Assembly: GCA_022825705.1 (NCBI GenBank)
Contig: JAJDWH010000009.1
Span: 248,001-312,000 of the forward strand
Length of the DNA stretch: 64,000 nucleotides
Source: Alphaproteobacteria bacterium
GTDB taxonomy: Bacteria; Pseudomonadota; Alphaproteobacteria; TMED109
Reading direction: 5' to 3'
Part shown: one piece after another, positions 45,054-54,588 of the stretch
Layout: each line of letters opens with the position of its first letter
Position numbering within the stretch: position 1 is the first letter of the stretch
Translations under genes and position numbers: made by a program
Notes under the pieces: generated by a model
Seen by the model: only the letters and a program-made list of their open reading frames with translations
Told to the model about the DNA's origin: nothing
The model's database searches: none

Positions 45054-46553
45054 ATGCCCGACGACCCTCACCCGATCCCGCCGCCCGGTTCCGCGCCCCC
45101 CGAGCAGACGGAGACCGGCGATCAGTCGCCGCCGCGAAACCTGGAGGCGGAAGAGGCGCTGCTCGGAACGCTGCTCCATAACGACCGGGCGTTCGAATAC
45201 GTCGAACAGCTGCGCGGTTCGCACTTCTACGTACCGGTCCACGGCCGCATCTTCGAGGCGGTCCGCGGCCTCATCCAGCAGGGCCGTCGGGCCGACGCGG
45301 TCACGCTGAAGCCGCAGTTCGCGAAGGACCAGGCCCTTGCCGGGGTCGATGACTACCTGGAGCGGCTGGTCCACGGGGCCATGCCGCCGGAAGCGGCCCG
45401 GCAGTACGGCGAGATCATCCTGGATCTGGCCCAGCGCCGATCGCTCATGGAAATCGGCGCCCGCATTGAATTCAACGCGTCCGACGTGCGGGTGGAAAGC
45501 TCTGCGGCGGCGCAAATCGAGGACGCGGAGCAGCGGCTGTTCGAGATTTCCGAGCACGGCAAGGGGCCCGGCGGGCCACAGCCGTTCGTCAGCGGGCTCA
45601 CCGACGCCATCCACGCCGCGGAAATGGCCTACCAGCTAGGCGGCAAACTCTCCGGTGTCACCTCAGGCCTGACTGAGCTTGACGACCTGCTCGGCGGCTT
45701 CCATCGCTCCGATCTCATCATCCTTGCCGGCAGGCCCGGCATGGGAAAGACCGCCCTTGCGACCGACTTCGCGCGCGTCGCGAGCCGGCCCGAGACCTTC
45801 ATCCCCTGGGAGGAGGACTCCACCAAGCAAAAGGGGATCGTGGCAGTGTTTTCGCTGGAGATGGCCGCCACCCAGCTGGCCAACCGGATCCTTTCGGCCG
45901 AGACCAGCATTTCCTCAGAATCGATCCGGCGCGGCGCGATCAATGACCGGGACCTCACGAAGCTGATCGATGTCTCGAAGGACCTGGAGGAACTGCGTCT
46001 CTTTATCGACGACACCCCCGCCATCTCCATTCCGCAACTCCGGACCCGGGCGCGGCGCCTGATGCGGACCGAGCACGGGCTGCGCCTGATCGTCGTCGAC
46101 TACCTGCAGCTGATGACCGCGACAAGAAATCATAATTCCCGAGTCAACGAGATCAGCGAAATCTCTCAAGGCCTCAAGTCCATCGCAATGGAACTCAACG
46201 TGCCGGTGGTCGCGCTATCGCAGCTGAGCCGGCAGGTGGAGGGCCGCGACGACAAACGGCCGCAACTGCAGGATCTCCGGGACTCCGGGTCGATCGAGCA
46301 GGACGCGGACGTGGTGCTGTTCATCTACCGCGAACACTACTACCTGCGCCAGCAGGAGCCGCAGCCCCGAGATGACGAGGACGACGCGAAATTCAGACCC
46401 CGCTACGACCGCTGGATGGCGCGCCTTGAGAAGACCGCAAACTCCGCGCAGATCTACGTCAGCAAGCAGCGCCATGGCCGACAAGGCGTCGCCAACGTCC
46501 ATTTCGACCCCCGCTTCACCCGCTTCAGCGATCTCCGCGAACCCAACCAGTAG
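45054..46553 (+). CDS. dnaB: Replicative DNA helicase DnaB
   Basis: The hexameric helicase that unwinds DNA at the replication fork. ATG 45054 gives 499 residues. The N-terminal domain has PRNLEAEEALLGTLLHNDRA; the RecA-like core has LDDLLGGFHRSDLIILAGRP, Walker A RPGMGKTALAT, FSLEMAATQLANRIL, Walker B LRLIVVDYLQLM and SQLSRQVEGR. An insert (ASRPETFIPWEEDSTKQKGI) lies after Walker A, as in several proteobacterial DnaB proteins. The longer open frame from 44874 has no support. Confidence 0.96.
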   Translation: MPDDPHPIPPPGSAPPEQTETGDQSPPRNLEAEEALLGTLLHNDRAFEYVEQLRGSHFYVPVHGRIFEAVRGLIQQGRRADAVTLKPQFAKDQALAGVDDYLERLVHGAMPPEAARQYGEIILDLAQRRSLMEIGARIEFNASDVRVESSAAAQIEDAEQRLFEISEHGKGPGGPQPFVSGLTDAIHAAEMAYQLGGKLSGVTSGLTELDDLLGGFHRSDLIILAGRPGMGKTALATDFARVASRPETFIPWEEDSTKQKGIVAVFSLEMAATQLANRILSAETSISSESIRRGAINDRDLTKLIDVSKDLEELRLFIDDTPAISIPQLRTRARRLMRTEHGLRLIVVDYLQLMTATRNHNSRVNEISEISQGLKSIAMELNVPVVALSQLSRQVEGRDDKRPQLQDLRDSGSIEQDADVVLFIYREHYYLRQQEPQPRDDEDDAKFRPRYDRWMARLEKTANSAQIYVSKQRHGRQGVANVHFDPRFTRFSDLREPNQ

Positions 46554-47673
46554 TCAGCCGCTCCCGGGCGGCAGCGCGCTGGAGAAGGCGCTGGCTCGCG
46601 CCAGCTGCGTTCTGGTCGTCGACCTCGGGGCCGTGCGAGCCAACTTCCGCACGCTCCGGCAGCGCGCCGGTCCCGACTGCGAAATCGCCGGAGTCGTGAA
46701 AGCGGACGCCTACGGGATGGGATCGCGCCGCGTCGCCGCGGCGCTGGCAGACGCGGGTTGCGGCACGTTCTTCGTCGCCACGCCGGACGAAGGTGCCGTC
46801 GTCCGCTCAGTCGTCCCGGACGCTCCCATCCATGTCCTGACCGGAGGCGCCGACCTGCCTGCCGACAGCGACCTGATCCCGGTCCTGAATCACCCTGGCG
46901 AGACCGAATGCCGCCAGGCGACCGCAGTTCGCGCAGACCGGACGCTCACCGCGGCGGTGCACGTCGACACGGGCATGAATCGGCTGGGCTACGAACCGGC
47001 GGATTGGCGCGCGTTCTGTGCGGAACCAGACCTCCGGTCCGGACTGGATATCGGGATCGTGATGAGCCACCTGGCCGTGGCGGAGCTGCCCGACCACCCG
47101 CTCAATGCCGCTCAGCTCGCGCGGTTCGAAGCCGCACGGAAACTGGCGCCGTTTGTCGCCCGGGCGAGCCTGGCCAATTCATCCGGTATCTGGCTGCCCG
47201 CCGCCTTCCGGTTCGATCTGGCCCGGGCCGGCGCAGCCCTGTTCGGAATCAATCCCACGCCCGCGCATCCCAATCCGATGGGTGCCGTTGCCCGCCTGGT
47301 CGGGCGAGTCCTGCAGGTGCGCTCCGTTGACCGGGGAGAGGGTGTAGGCTACGGTCACGCTTGGGTTTCCCCGAATGCGCGACGCATTGCAACCGTGTCG
47401 GCGGGCTATGCCGATGGGTACCCGAGACACCTCGGGAATACGGGCCGCGTTGCGATCGGTGGCCATGTCGCGCCAGTGGTGGGGCGAATCTCCATGGATT
47501 TGGTCACCGTTGACGTTTCCGGCGTGCCGGACCATGTGGCCCGACCCGGTACTCTCGCAGAACTGCTGGGTGACCTAGTTCCCGTGGATGACGTGGCCGC
47601 GCGGGGCGGTACGATCGGGTACGAGATTCTTGCCCGCCTCGGCAGCCGCGTCCCCCGGTTGTACGTGGACTGA
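46474..47673 (+). CDS. alr: Alanine racemase
   Basis: The enzyme interconverts L- and D-alanine for peptidoglycan. It has the PLP lysine motif AGVVKADAYGMG, the substrate region VDTGMNRLGY, and the catalytic tyrosine stretch GVGYGHAW; ISMDLVTVDV and GRISMDL are typical. The only convincing start is ATG 46474, inside dnaB and 80 bases before its stop, giving 399 residues with a low-complexity start (ASPTSISTPASPASAISANP). No ATG, GTG or TTG lies between the dnaB stop and the conserved domain. The neighbour order dnaB-alr is common in alphaproteobacteria. Confidence 0.92.
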   Translation: MADKASPTSISTPASPASAISANPTSSQPLPGGSALEKALARASCVLVVDLGAVRANFRTLRQRAGPDCEIAGVVKADAYGMGSRRVAAALADAGCGTFFVATPDEGAVVRSVVPDAPIHVLTGGADLPADSDLIPVLNHPGETECRQATAVRADRTLTAAVHVDTGMNRLGYEPADWRAFCAEPDLRSGLDIGIVMSHLAVAELPDHPLNAAQLARFEAARKLAPFVARASLANSSGIWLPAAFRFDLARAGAALFGINPTPAHPNPMGAVARLVGRVLQVRSVDRGEGVGYGHAWVSPNARRIATVSAGYADGYPRHLGNTGRVAIGGHVAPVVGRISMDLVTVDVSGVPDHVARPGTLAELLGDLVPVDDVAARGGTIGYEILARLGSRVPRLYVD

Positions 47674-47678
47674 CACGC

Positions 47679-48464
47679 GTGCGAGCCTGGCCCAATCCGC
47701 TGGCCCCGATCGGCCGGGTGGTGCTCGAGTTCCTCGCCGCCACCGGGCGGGTCGCCCTGTTCACCGCCGAATCGGTCCTGGCGGCCGTGCGACCCCCGTA
47801 TTTCTTCCGGCTGGCCGTCCGTCAGTTCCTCGAAATCGGCTACTACTCGCTCCCCATTGTCGGACTGACGGCGATCTTCACCGGGATGGTGCTGGCGCTG
47901 CAGAGCTACACCGGTTTCAGCAGGTTCGCGGCGGAGAGCGCCATCCCCTCGGTCCTGGTGGTGTCCCTGACGCGCGAGCTCGGCCCGGTGCTCACGGCCC
48001 TGATGGTGGCGGGACGGGTCAGCGCCTCCATCGCCGCCGAAACCGGCACCATGCGCGTGACCGAGCAGCTTGATGCCCTGGTCACGCTGTCAGCCAATCC
48101 GCTCCAGTACCTGGTGGCCCCGCGCCTGCTGGCCGGTGTGCTGGCGCTGCCCCCGCTGGTCCTGATCGCCGACGTCATCGGCACGATGGGCGGGTTCTTG
48201 ATCAGTGTTGGCAAGCTGGGCTTCGAGCCTGGCATCTTTCTGAACCGCTGCCTGGAAAGCCTTCAGACGCTGGACGTGGTGTCGGGCCTCGTGAAGGCGG
48301 CCGTGTTCGGCTTCCTGATTGTCCTGATGGGGAGCTACCACGGCTTTCACTCCGAGGGCGGTGCGCGCGGAGTCGGGCGTGCCACCACCAATGCCGTGAT
48401 GTCGGCCTCGGCCCTCATCCTGGTCGCCAACTACCTCATCACAGAAGCCTTTTTCTCGCGATGA
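47679..48464 (+). CDS. mlaE: MlaE-family lipid ABC transporter permease
   Basis: Starts at GTG 47679, five bases after alr, and has 261 residues. The family motifs are IGYYSLPIVGLTAIFTGMVL, LTRELGPVLTALMVAGRVSA, IAAETGTMRVTEQLDAL and GFHSEGGARGVGRATTNAV. It is the inner-membrane permease of the Mla system, which moves phospholipids between membranes and keeps the outer leaflet asymmetric. It overlaps mlaF by four bases. The substrate-binding MlaD is not in this cluster. Confidence 0.93.
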   Translation: MRAWPNPLAPIGRVVLEFLAATGRVALFTAESVLAAVRPPYFFRLAVRQFLEIGYYSLPIVGLTAIFTGMVLALQSYTGFSRFAAESAIPSVLVVSLTRELGPVLTALMVAGRVSASIAAETGTMRVTEQLDALVTLSANPLQYLVAPRLLAGVLALPPLVLIADVIGTMGGFLISVGKLGFEPGIFLNRCLESLQTLDVVSGLVKAAVFGFLIVLMGSYHGFHSEGGARGVGRATTNAVMSASALILVANYLITEAFFSR

Positions 48465-49243
48465 CCGGGTCGTCCCAAGTGCCCGCAATCGAGCTCCGTG
48501 GGCTGGTCAAGCGCTTCGGCCGGAAGATCGTTCTTGACGGCATGGACCTGACCGCGATGGCGGGTGATTCGCTCGCGGTCATCGGCACCTCCGGCACCGG
48601 AAAGTCCGTGAGTTTCAAGTGCGCCCTCGGGCTGCTGCCCCTGGATGCGGGCACCGTGCGGTTCGCAGGCACCCCCCGGGACCAACTGCCGTCCAGCGGG
48701 CCACAGGCGCTCATGCGACGCACGGGGGTGTTGTTCCAGGGAAGTGCGCTCTTCGACTCCCTCCCCATCTGGGAAAACGTCGCGTTCGCGCTTTTTCACA
48801 CCGGATCGATGCGGCGCGCCCAGGCCTACGAGCTCGCGTGCACCAAGCTCGCCGAAGTCGGGCTGGACGAGCGCGCGGCCAATCTGTTCCCGTCCGAACT
48901 GTCGGGCGGCATGCAGAAGCGCGCCGCGATCGCCCGCGCCATCGCCGCCGATCCGGAGTTCCTGTTCTTCGACGAACCGACATCAGGCCTCGACCCCATC
49001 ACGGCCGCCACGATCAACCGGCTGATCGAAGACTGCGTCACGCGGCTGCGGGCCACCACCGTCACCATCACCCACGACCTCGCCAGCGCGCGCCAGATCG
49101 CGAACCGCGTCGCCATGCTGCACGGCGGGCGCGTCGTCTGGGAAGGCCCGGTCGCCGAACTCGACCGGAGCGGTTCCGCCCATGTTGAGCAGTTCGTTCA
49201 CGGTCGCGCCGACGGCCCGGTGACCGCGGAGCCACCGACATGA
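48461..49243 (+). CDS. mlaF: MlaF-family ABC transporter ATPase
   Basis: The 260-residue ATPase partners MlaE. Walker A is IGTSGTGKSVSFKC, the Q-loop is VLFQGSALFDSLPIWENVAF, the signature LSGGMQKRAAIARAIA and Walker B FLFFDEPTSGLDP with TITHDLASARQIA. It overlaps both neighbours by four bases, so mlaE-mlaF-cvpA are translated together. Confidence 0.94.
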   Translation: MTGSSQVPAIELRGLVKRFGRKIVLDGMDLTAMAGDSLAVIGTSGTGKSVSFKCALGLLPLDAGTVRFAGTPRDQLPSSGPQALMRRTGVLFQGSALFDSLPIWENVAFALFHTGSMRRAQAYELACTKLAEVGLDERAANLFPSELSGGMQKRAAIARAIAADPEFLFFDEPTSGLDPITAATINRLIEDCVTRLRATTVTITHDLASARQIANRVAMLHGGRVVWEGPVAELDRSGSAHVEQFVHGRADGPVTAEPPT

Positions 49244-49908
49244 CCATCGCCGACTTCGTGGTCGTTGGTACGGTGCTGTTCTCCGGCGCGCTGGCGTATG
49301 CGCGCGGCTTCGTGCAGAGCGCGCTCTCGCTGGCCGCCTGGATCGTGTCAGGCATGGCGTCGCTGTGGCTGCTCGATTGGGCGGGCGATCTCGTCATGCC
49401 GCTGGTCGGTGATTCGGTCATCGCACGCGGAATCGGCGCCCTGGGCATCTTTGTGGCGGCGATCGTCATCCTCACATTCGCCATCGTCCCGCTGGCCAGC
49501 GCGATCGCCGCAAGCGTGCTGGCGCCGCTGGACCGGGCGCTGGGGTTCATCTTCGGGGCGGTGCGCGGCCTGGTCATCATTTCCGCGCTGTACATCGGTC
49601 TGTTCGCGTCCGGCCTGGTCTTCACGGACTGCCCGCAATTCGTGCGCGAGGCACGGACCCTGCCCGTGGTACTCTATGGCGCCCACATGCTCGCCATACT
49701 GGTCCCCGGGCCCGCCTTGATGGTCAACCACAGTTGCTCCACCGGCGACGCGACCGACGCGGCCGATCTCCTCCGGCGCATGGAGACCCCGGCGCCCGAG
49801 ACGACGGAGCCGCAGGCCGAGGTCGGCTATCCGGGTCAGGACCGCAAGGAATTCGACCGTCTGATCCAGATCGAATCCGGCACCGGCGAAGGAGGCAGCG
49901 ATCCATGA
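49240..49908 (+). CDS. cvpA: CvpA family membrane protein
   Basis: The 222-residue protein has four membrane spans: FVVVGTVLFSGALAYARGFV, SLAAWIVSGMASLWLLDWAG, IGALGIFVAAIVILTFAIVP and LGFIFGAVRGLVIISALYIG. The R-G-F and D-R-x-L-G-x-x-x-G-x-x-R-G motifs identify CvpA (colicin V production/envelope stress protein). A soluble acidic tail (PEDTTEP-type region) follows. It precedes purF, the standard arrangement in proteobacteria, with stop and start overlapping (49905-49908). Confidence 0.93.
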   Translation: MTIADFVVVGTVLFSGALAYARGFVQSALSLAAWIVSGMASLWLLDWAGDLVMPLVGDSVIARGIGALGIFVAAIVILTFAIVPLASAIAASVLAPLDRALGFIFGAVRGLVIISALYIGLFASGLVFTDCPQFVREARTLPVVLYGAHMLAILVPGPALMVNHSCSTGDATDAADLLRRMETPAPETTEPQAEVGYPGQDRKEFDRLIQIESGTGEGGSDP

Positions 49909-51365
49909 TCCGCACTGCCCGTGACGACTCCCGCCCAGTGATCGACAGCTTCCGCGAAGAGTGCGGGATCTTCGGCGTGTTCGGGACGGAAAATGCGTCG
50001 GCCATCGCCGCGCTGGGCCTGCACGCCCTCCAGCACCGCGGCCAGGAGGCGGCCGGGATCGTCAGTTTCGACGGCAACCAGTTCTTTGCCCACCGGGCGC
50101 AGGGAAGGGTCGGCGACTCGTTCGGTTCGGGAAAGGTGATCGGCATGCTGCCGGGCAATGCGGCGATCGGCCACAACCGGTACTCGACCAGCGGCACCAA
50201 GACCCAGCTTCGGGACATCCAGCCGATCTTCGCCGAGATTGCCCAGGGTGGCGTCGCGATCGCCCACAACGGCAACCTCACCAATGCACGCACCCTCAAG
50301 CGGGACCTCGTTCAGCGGGGATGCATCTTCCAGTCGACCATGGACACCGAAGTCATCGTCCACCTGATCGCAACCGCCAGCGGCCCGACGTTTCTCGACC
50401 GCCTGATCGAGGCGCTCCATCAGGTCGAGGGTGCCTATTCGCTGATCGCGCTCTCGGAAACCGGCGTGATCGGCGCGCGTGATCCCAACGGCGTCCGGCC
50501 GCTGGTCCTGGGTGAACTCCACGGCCAAGCCGTTCTCGCTTCCGAGACCTGCGCGTTCGACATCATCGGGGCCAAGTTCAAGCGGTCCGTGGCGCCAGGC
50601 GAGATCGTGCACATTGGCCGGGATGGCGTGCGGACGCTACCCGGCGCCCTGGGCCGGGCGCCACGGACGTTCTGCATCTTCGAGTACATCTACTTTGCCC
50701 GCCCGGACAGCGTGGTGGAAGGCAAGAACGTGTACGCCGTCCGTCAGCAGATCGGGCGGCTGCTCGCGCGGGATGCGCCCGCCGATGCCGACATCGTCGT
50801 GCCGGTCCCGGACTCAGGCGTCCCGGCCGGCCTTGGCTACGCCGACCAGGCCGGATTGCCCTTCGAACTCGGGATCATTCGCAACCACTACGTGGGACGC
50901 ACCTTCATCGAACCGACCGACGAGATTCGCCACCTCGGCGTCCGCCTCAAGCACAACGTGAATGCCGACGCCATCGACGGGAAGCGCATCGTGCTGGTGG
51001 ACGACAGCATCGTGCGCGGTACCACATCGACCAAGATCGTGGAGATGCTCCGGACGAACGGAGCCCGCGAGGTGCACATGCGGATCGCGAGCCCGCCAAC
51101 CACGCATCCCTGCTACTACGGCGTGGACACGCCCGAACGCAAGGAGCTCATTGCGGCGCAGATGGACGAAAGTGCGATTGCCGCCAAGATCGGTGCCGAC
51201 AGCCTCCGGTTCGTCAGGCTCGAGAGCCTGTTTGAAGCGGTGCACGGGGGCCGGCCGAACGGCAAACGCATGCCCTACTGCGCCGCCTGCTTCACGGGCG
51301 ACTACCCCATCGAGCTCATCGATGACATGCACGTGGAGCTGCCGTTGCTGCTGGAGGAGACCTGA
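49905..51365 (+). CDS. purF: Amidophosphoribosyltransferase
   Basis: PurF makes phosphoribosylamine from PRPP and glutamine, the first step of purine synthesis. ATG 49905 gives 486 residues. The catalytic cysteine follows a short propeptide (SFREE-CGIFGVFG), and GLHALQHRGQEAAGI, HNRYSTSG and HNGNLTNA complete the glutaminase site. The PRPP site is IVLVDDSIVRGTTS, preceded by PVPDSGVPAGLGYA. CAACF and metal-cluster-type cysteines are present. The longer frame from 49734 is a shadow in cvpA. Confidence 0.95.
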   Translation: MIRTARDDSRPVIDSFREECGIFGVFGTENASAIAALGLHALQHRGQEAAGIVSFDGNQFFAHRAQGRVGDSFGSGKVIGMLPGNAAIGHNRYSTSGTKTQLRDIQPIFAEIAQGGVAIAHNGNLTNARTLKRDLVQRGCIFQSTMDTEVIVHLIATASGPTFLDRLIEALHQVEGAYSLIALSETGVIGARDPNGVRPLVLGELHGQAVLASETCAFDIIGAKFKRSVAPGEIVHIGRDGVRTLPGALGRAPRTFCIFEYIYFARPDSVVEGKNVYAVRQQIGRLLARDAPADADIVVPVPDSGVPAGLGYADQAGLPFELGIIRNHYVGRTFIEPTDEIRHLGVRLKHNVNADAIDGKRIVLVDDSIVRGTTSTKIVEMLRTNGAREVHMRIASPPTTHPCYYGVDTPERKELIAAQMDESAIAAKIGADSLRFVRLESLFEAVHGGRPNGKRMPYCAACFTGDYPIELIDDMHVELPLLLEET

Positions 51366-51530
51366 GCGCCGTACGGTCCCCCGGTGCAGCCGGAACGCGC
51401 CTGGACGCACGGCTCCGATGAGTTCCCTTATGCTTCGGTTACTGCGACCGGACCCGCCGTCATCGTTCCGCGCGTCGGAGCCTGAACCGCGCGCTCGGCG
51501 GGGGCCGCACCACGCTTGCCCGTTGTGCCC

Positions 51531-52745
51531 ATGACTGAACCGACCCGCATCCTCCTGATCGTGACCGGCGGCATCGCCGCCTACAAGAGTCTCGACCTCG
51601 TCCGCCGGCTGCGTGAACGGGGCGCAAGGGTACGCTCCATCCTCACCCCTGGCGGGAGCGAGATGGTCACGCCGCTGGCTTTGGCAGCCCTCTCGGGCGA
51701 GAAGGTCTACCAGGACCTGTTCTCGCTCACCGACGAGAGCGAGATGGGGCACATTCGGCTGGCACGCGATGCCGACCTGGTGGTCGTCGCGCCGGCGACC
51801 GCTGACTTCTTGGCGAAGATGGCGACCGGTCTCGCCGACGACCTCGCGACCACGGTCCTCCTCGCCACCACCGCCCCGGTACTGGTGGCGCCGGCGATGA
51901 ACGTGCAGATGTGGGCGCATCCCGCGACGCAGCGGAACGTCGACCGGCTGCGCAGCGACGGCATTCACTTCATCGATCCGGGTTCCGGCGATCTCGCCTG
52001 CGGCGAGGAAGGGCCAGGCCGCCTGGCCGAACCGGCCGACATCGTTGGAGCCATCGAGACGCTGCTGGCGCAGCCGAAGCCCCTCCACAACATCCGGGCC
52101 CTGGTGACCAGCGGTCCCACCATCGAACCCATCGATCCGGTCCGCTACTTCGGCAACCGATCGTCCGGCAAACAGGGCCACGCCATCGCCGGCGCCCTCG
52201 CCCGGCGCGGCGCGGAGGTCACGTTGGTGACGGGCCCCAGCGTCCAGCCTCCGCCTCCGGTGGCCTGCCTGACCCAGGTGGAAACCGCAGAGGAAATGCT
52301 CGCCGCATGCCGGGAGGCGCTGCCCGCGGACATCGCGGTTTGCGTGGCCGCTGTCGCCGACTGGCGGGTCAAGGCTGTGCACAAAGAGAAGCTGTCGCGC
52401 CGCAACGGGCAGCCGCCGCGCTACGAGATGGAGGAAAATCCAGACATCCTCGCGCAGCTCTCCCAGACGGCGAACGACCGTCCCCGGCTGGTCGTCGGGT
52501 TTGCCGCGGAAACCGAGGACGTCGTCGACCGCGCCCGCGCCAAGCGCGAACGCAAGCAATGCGACTGGATCGTCGCCAACGATGTCTCGGACCACAGCAA
52601 CGTGTTCGGGGGCGACAGCAACACCGTCCACCTCATCACATCCCAGGCAACCGAAACGTGGCCCCGCCTCAGCAAGGAGGAGGTGGCGGACCGGCTCGCC
52701 GAACGCATCGCGGACGCTCTGGTCGAACCGGCAGCCCGTCCATGA
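51531..52745 (+). CDS. coaBC: Bifunctional phosphopantothenoylcysteine decarboxylase/synthase
   Basis: Catalyses two steps of coenzyme A synthesis. ATG 51531 gives 404 residues. The CoaC half has RILLIVTGGIAAYKSLDLVR, HIRLARDADLVVVAPATADF, LVAPAMNVQMW and the cysteine loop GSGDLACGEEGPGRL. The CoaB half begins RALVTSGPTIEPIDPVRYFG, NRSSGKQGHAIA and has AAVADWRVK, ADIAV and DWIVANDVS. It overlaps dut by four bases and starts an operon after a 165-base gap behind purF. Confidence 0.95.
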   Translation: MTEPTRILLIVTGGIAAYKSLDLVRRLRERGARVRSILTPGGSEMVTPLALAALSGEKVYQDLFSLTDESEMGHIRLARDADLVVVAPATADFLAKMATGLADDLATTVLLATTAPVLVAPAMNVQMWAHPATQRNVDRLRSDGIHFIDPGSGDLACGEEGPGRLAEPADIVGAIETLLAQPKPLHNIRALVTSGPTIEPIDPVRYFGNRSSGKQGHAIAGALARRGAEVTLVTGPSVQPPPPVACLTQVETAEEMLAACREALPADIAVCVAAVADWRVKAVHKEKLSRRNGQPPRYEMEENPDILAQLSQTANDRPRLVVGFAAETEDVVDRARAKRERKQCDWIVANDVSDHSNVFGGDSNTVHLITSQATETWPRLSKEEVADRLAERIADALVEPAARP

Positions 52746-53221
52746 CGGCCAGCGAGACATCCCTGACAGTCCGGATCTGCCGCCTTCCGCACGCCCTCGA
52801 GGAGCTGCCGGCCAGGATGACCGAAGGGAGTTCCGGCTTCGATCTCGCCGCCGCGATCCCGGAAGCCATGACGCTCGCCCCCGGCGCGTCCATCGTGGTT
52901 CCGACCGGGCTGACCCTTGAGATCCCCGAGGGGTATGAGGGGCAGGTACGGCCCCGGTCGGGACTGGCTCTCCGGCACGGGATCACGGTGCTCAACGGTC
53001 CCGGGACAATCGACGCCGATTACCGGGGCGAAGTCGCGGTCATCCTGATCAACCACGGGCACGAACCGCACGTCATCGAGCGCGGCGCACGGGTTGCGCA
53101 ACTCGTGATCCAGCGATTGACCGCAATCCGTTTCGAGGAAGTTCAGCAACTGTCGGCGACCCACCGGGGCTCGGGCGGCTTCGGGTCGACCGGGACCGGC
53201 CGCGGACAGCCGGCCGCATGA
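52742..53221 (+). CDS. dut: dUTP diphosphatase
   Basis: The 159-residue trimeric enzyme hydrolyses dUTP. All five motifs are present: SSGFDLAA, RPRSGLALRHG, LNGPGTIDADYRGEV, ERGARVAQLVIQ and the C-terminal RGSGGFGSTG. It lies in a different frame from the long open frame 51911-53221. The coaBC-dut pairing with an ATGA overlap is common and suggests co-translation. Confidence 0.96.
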   Translation: MTASETSLTVRICRLPHALEELPARMTEGSSGFDLAAAIPEAMTLAPGASIVVPTGLTLEIPEGYEGQVRPRSGLALRHGITVLNGPGTIDADYRGEVAVILINHGHEPHVIERGARVAQLVIQRLTAIRFEEVQQLSATHRGSGGFGSTGTGRGQPAA

Positions 53222-54018
53222 CTGCCGACTTCACCGAAGAGCAGATCCAGCGCTATGCCCGCCACATCGTCTTGCCACAGGTGGGCAGTACCGGACAGCA
53301 GCAGTTGCTGGCGGCCAGCGTCCTCGTGGTCGGCGCCGGGGGCCTTGGATCGCCACTCGTGCTGTACCTCGCGGCGGCTGGTGTCGGGCGCATCGGGATC
53401 GTGGACGACGACGCGGTCGACCTGTCGAACCTGCAGCGCCAGATCGCCCACGGTACCGAAGACCTAGGCACCCCGAAGGCCGCGAGCGCCGCGGCCGCGG
53501 CGCGCAGAATCAATCCCACGATCGCCGTCGAGCCGCACGCCGAGCGCTTCGCGCCGGGCAATGCCGCCGATCTCGTCGCCGGCTACGATGTGATCGCCGA
53601 CGGCAGCGACAACTTCGCGACCCGTTTTCTGGTGAACGACGCCTGCGTGCTGGCCTCGAAACCGCTGGTGTCGGCCGCGTTGCTGCGGTTCGAGGCCCAG
53701 CTCGCCACCTGGAAGGGATACGCGGCAGAGCATCCGTGTTACCGCTGCCTCTTTCCGGAGCCGCCCCCGGCGGGTACGGTGCCGACCTGCGCGCAGGGCG
53801 GCGTATTCGGCGCTCTCGCCGGGCAGGCCGGATCCTTTCAGGCCATCGAGGTCATCAAGGAAATTCTGGGGATTGGCACCAGCCTCGCCGGCTGGCTGGT
53901 TCTCATCGACGCCCTGGACGGGGAGTCCCGAAAGGTCCGGATCCGGCCGGACCCGGACTGCCCCGTATGCGGCGCCAAACCCACGATCACCGATCTCGCG
54001 GTCCATGCCGCGGCCTGA
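53218..54018 (+). CDS. moeB: MoeB/ThiF-family adenylyltransferase
   Basis: The 266-residue E1-like enzyme adenylates a sulfur-carrier C terminus for molybdopterin, thiamine or cysteine synthesis. It has RYARHIVLPQVGSTGQQQLL, VVGAGGLGSPLVLYLAAAGV, DLSNLQRQIAHGTEDLGTPK, DGSDNFATRFLVND and the catalytic-cysteine loop VPTCAQGGVFG. Two zinc pairs are CYRCLF and CPVCGAK. There is no rhodanese domain. It overlaps dut by four bases and the next gene by 14. Confidence 0.92.
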   Translation: MTADFTEEQIQRYARHIVLPQVGSTGQQQLLAASVLVVGAGGLGSPLVLYLAAAGVGRIGIVDDDAVDLSNLQRQIAHGTEDLGTPKAASAAAAARRINPTIAVEPHAERFAPGNAADLVAGYDVIADGSDNFATRFLVNDACVLASKPLVSAALLRFEAQLATWKGYAAEHPCYRCLFPEPPPAGTVPTCAQGGVFGALAGQAGSFQAIEVIKEILGIGTSLAGWLVLIDALDGESRKVRIRPDPDCPVCGAKPTITDLAVHAAA

Positions 54019-54421
54019 GCGTTCCCTGATCTGCATCGTGCACTCCGGCGAATACGAACGCGTTCGGTTCTCCCTCGCCACCGCTGCCGCGGCTGCCGCC
54101 GCGGACCGCGACGTCACACTGTTCTTCACGATGGATGCGTGCGTGGCGCTGCAGCGGGACAGCGGCTGGCAGGGCCTGCAGTCGGCCGGCGGCAGCGCGC
54201 TTGACGCCGACACGAAGCTGCGGGACAGGGGCGTCGGCGGGTTCAGCGAACTGCTGGACGCATGCCGGGAACTTGGGGTCAGGCTGATCGCTTGCGAAAT
54301 GGGGCTGCGTGCGAGCGACCTTTCGAAGGACCAGCTGGACCCGGACCTCGACGTCGAGATCGGCGGCCTCTTCTCACTGTTGTCCGGTGACGGTGCGCAT
54401 GCGCAACTGCTGTTTGTCTAG
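54005..54421 (+). CDS. DsrE-family sulfur-relay-like protein
   Basis: The 138-residue protein starts at ATG 54005 and reads SLICIVHSGEYERVRFSLAT, AAADRDVTLFFTMDACVAL, ELLDACRELGVRLIACEMGL and FSLLSGDGAHAQLLFV. This is the DsrE/F-like fold; the cysteine in LIACEMGL is at the position that carries sulfur in many members. It overlaps moeB by 14 bases. Together they suggest a sulfur-transfer function, though the recipient is unknown. Confidence 0.82.
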   Translation: MPRPERSLICIVHSGEYERVRFSLATAAAAAAADRDVTLFFTMDACVALQRDSGWQGLQSAGGSALDADTKLRDRGVGGFSELLDACRELGVRLIACEMGLRASDLSKDQLDPDLDVEIGGLFSLLSGDGAHAQLLFV

Positions 54422-54588
54422 GCGCTCCGCTGTCCGGTCAGTTTTCGGTCGCCAGGACGACAACGTGTCTCGCCCAGCCGCGGGATCCCAGTGGCGTGCA
54501 GCTGGACGAGGGCTGCCTCGGGAACACTGCACCGCAAGGGGAAGCTGACTCGCGGGCAGCGGTGAACGCCGCCGGATAGGGAGCGGGA

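Noticed and set aside
50814..52760. 648-codon minus-strand open frame opposite purF and coaBC
   Set aside because: Both plus-strand genes carry complete family motifs, while this frame has none.
51911..53221. 436-codon plus-strand frame starting inside coaBC
   Set aside because: Only its last 159 codons, from ATG 52742, are a real gene (dut).
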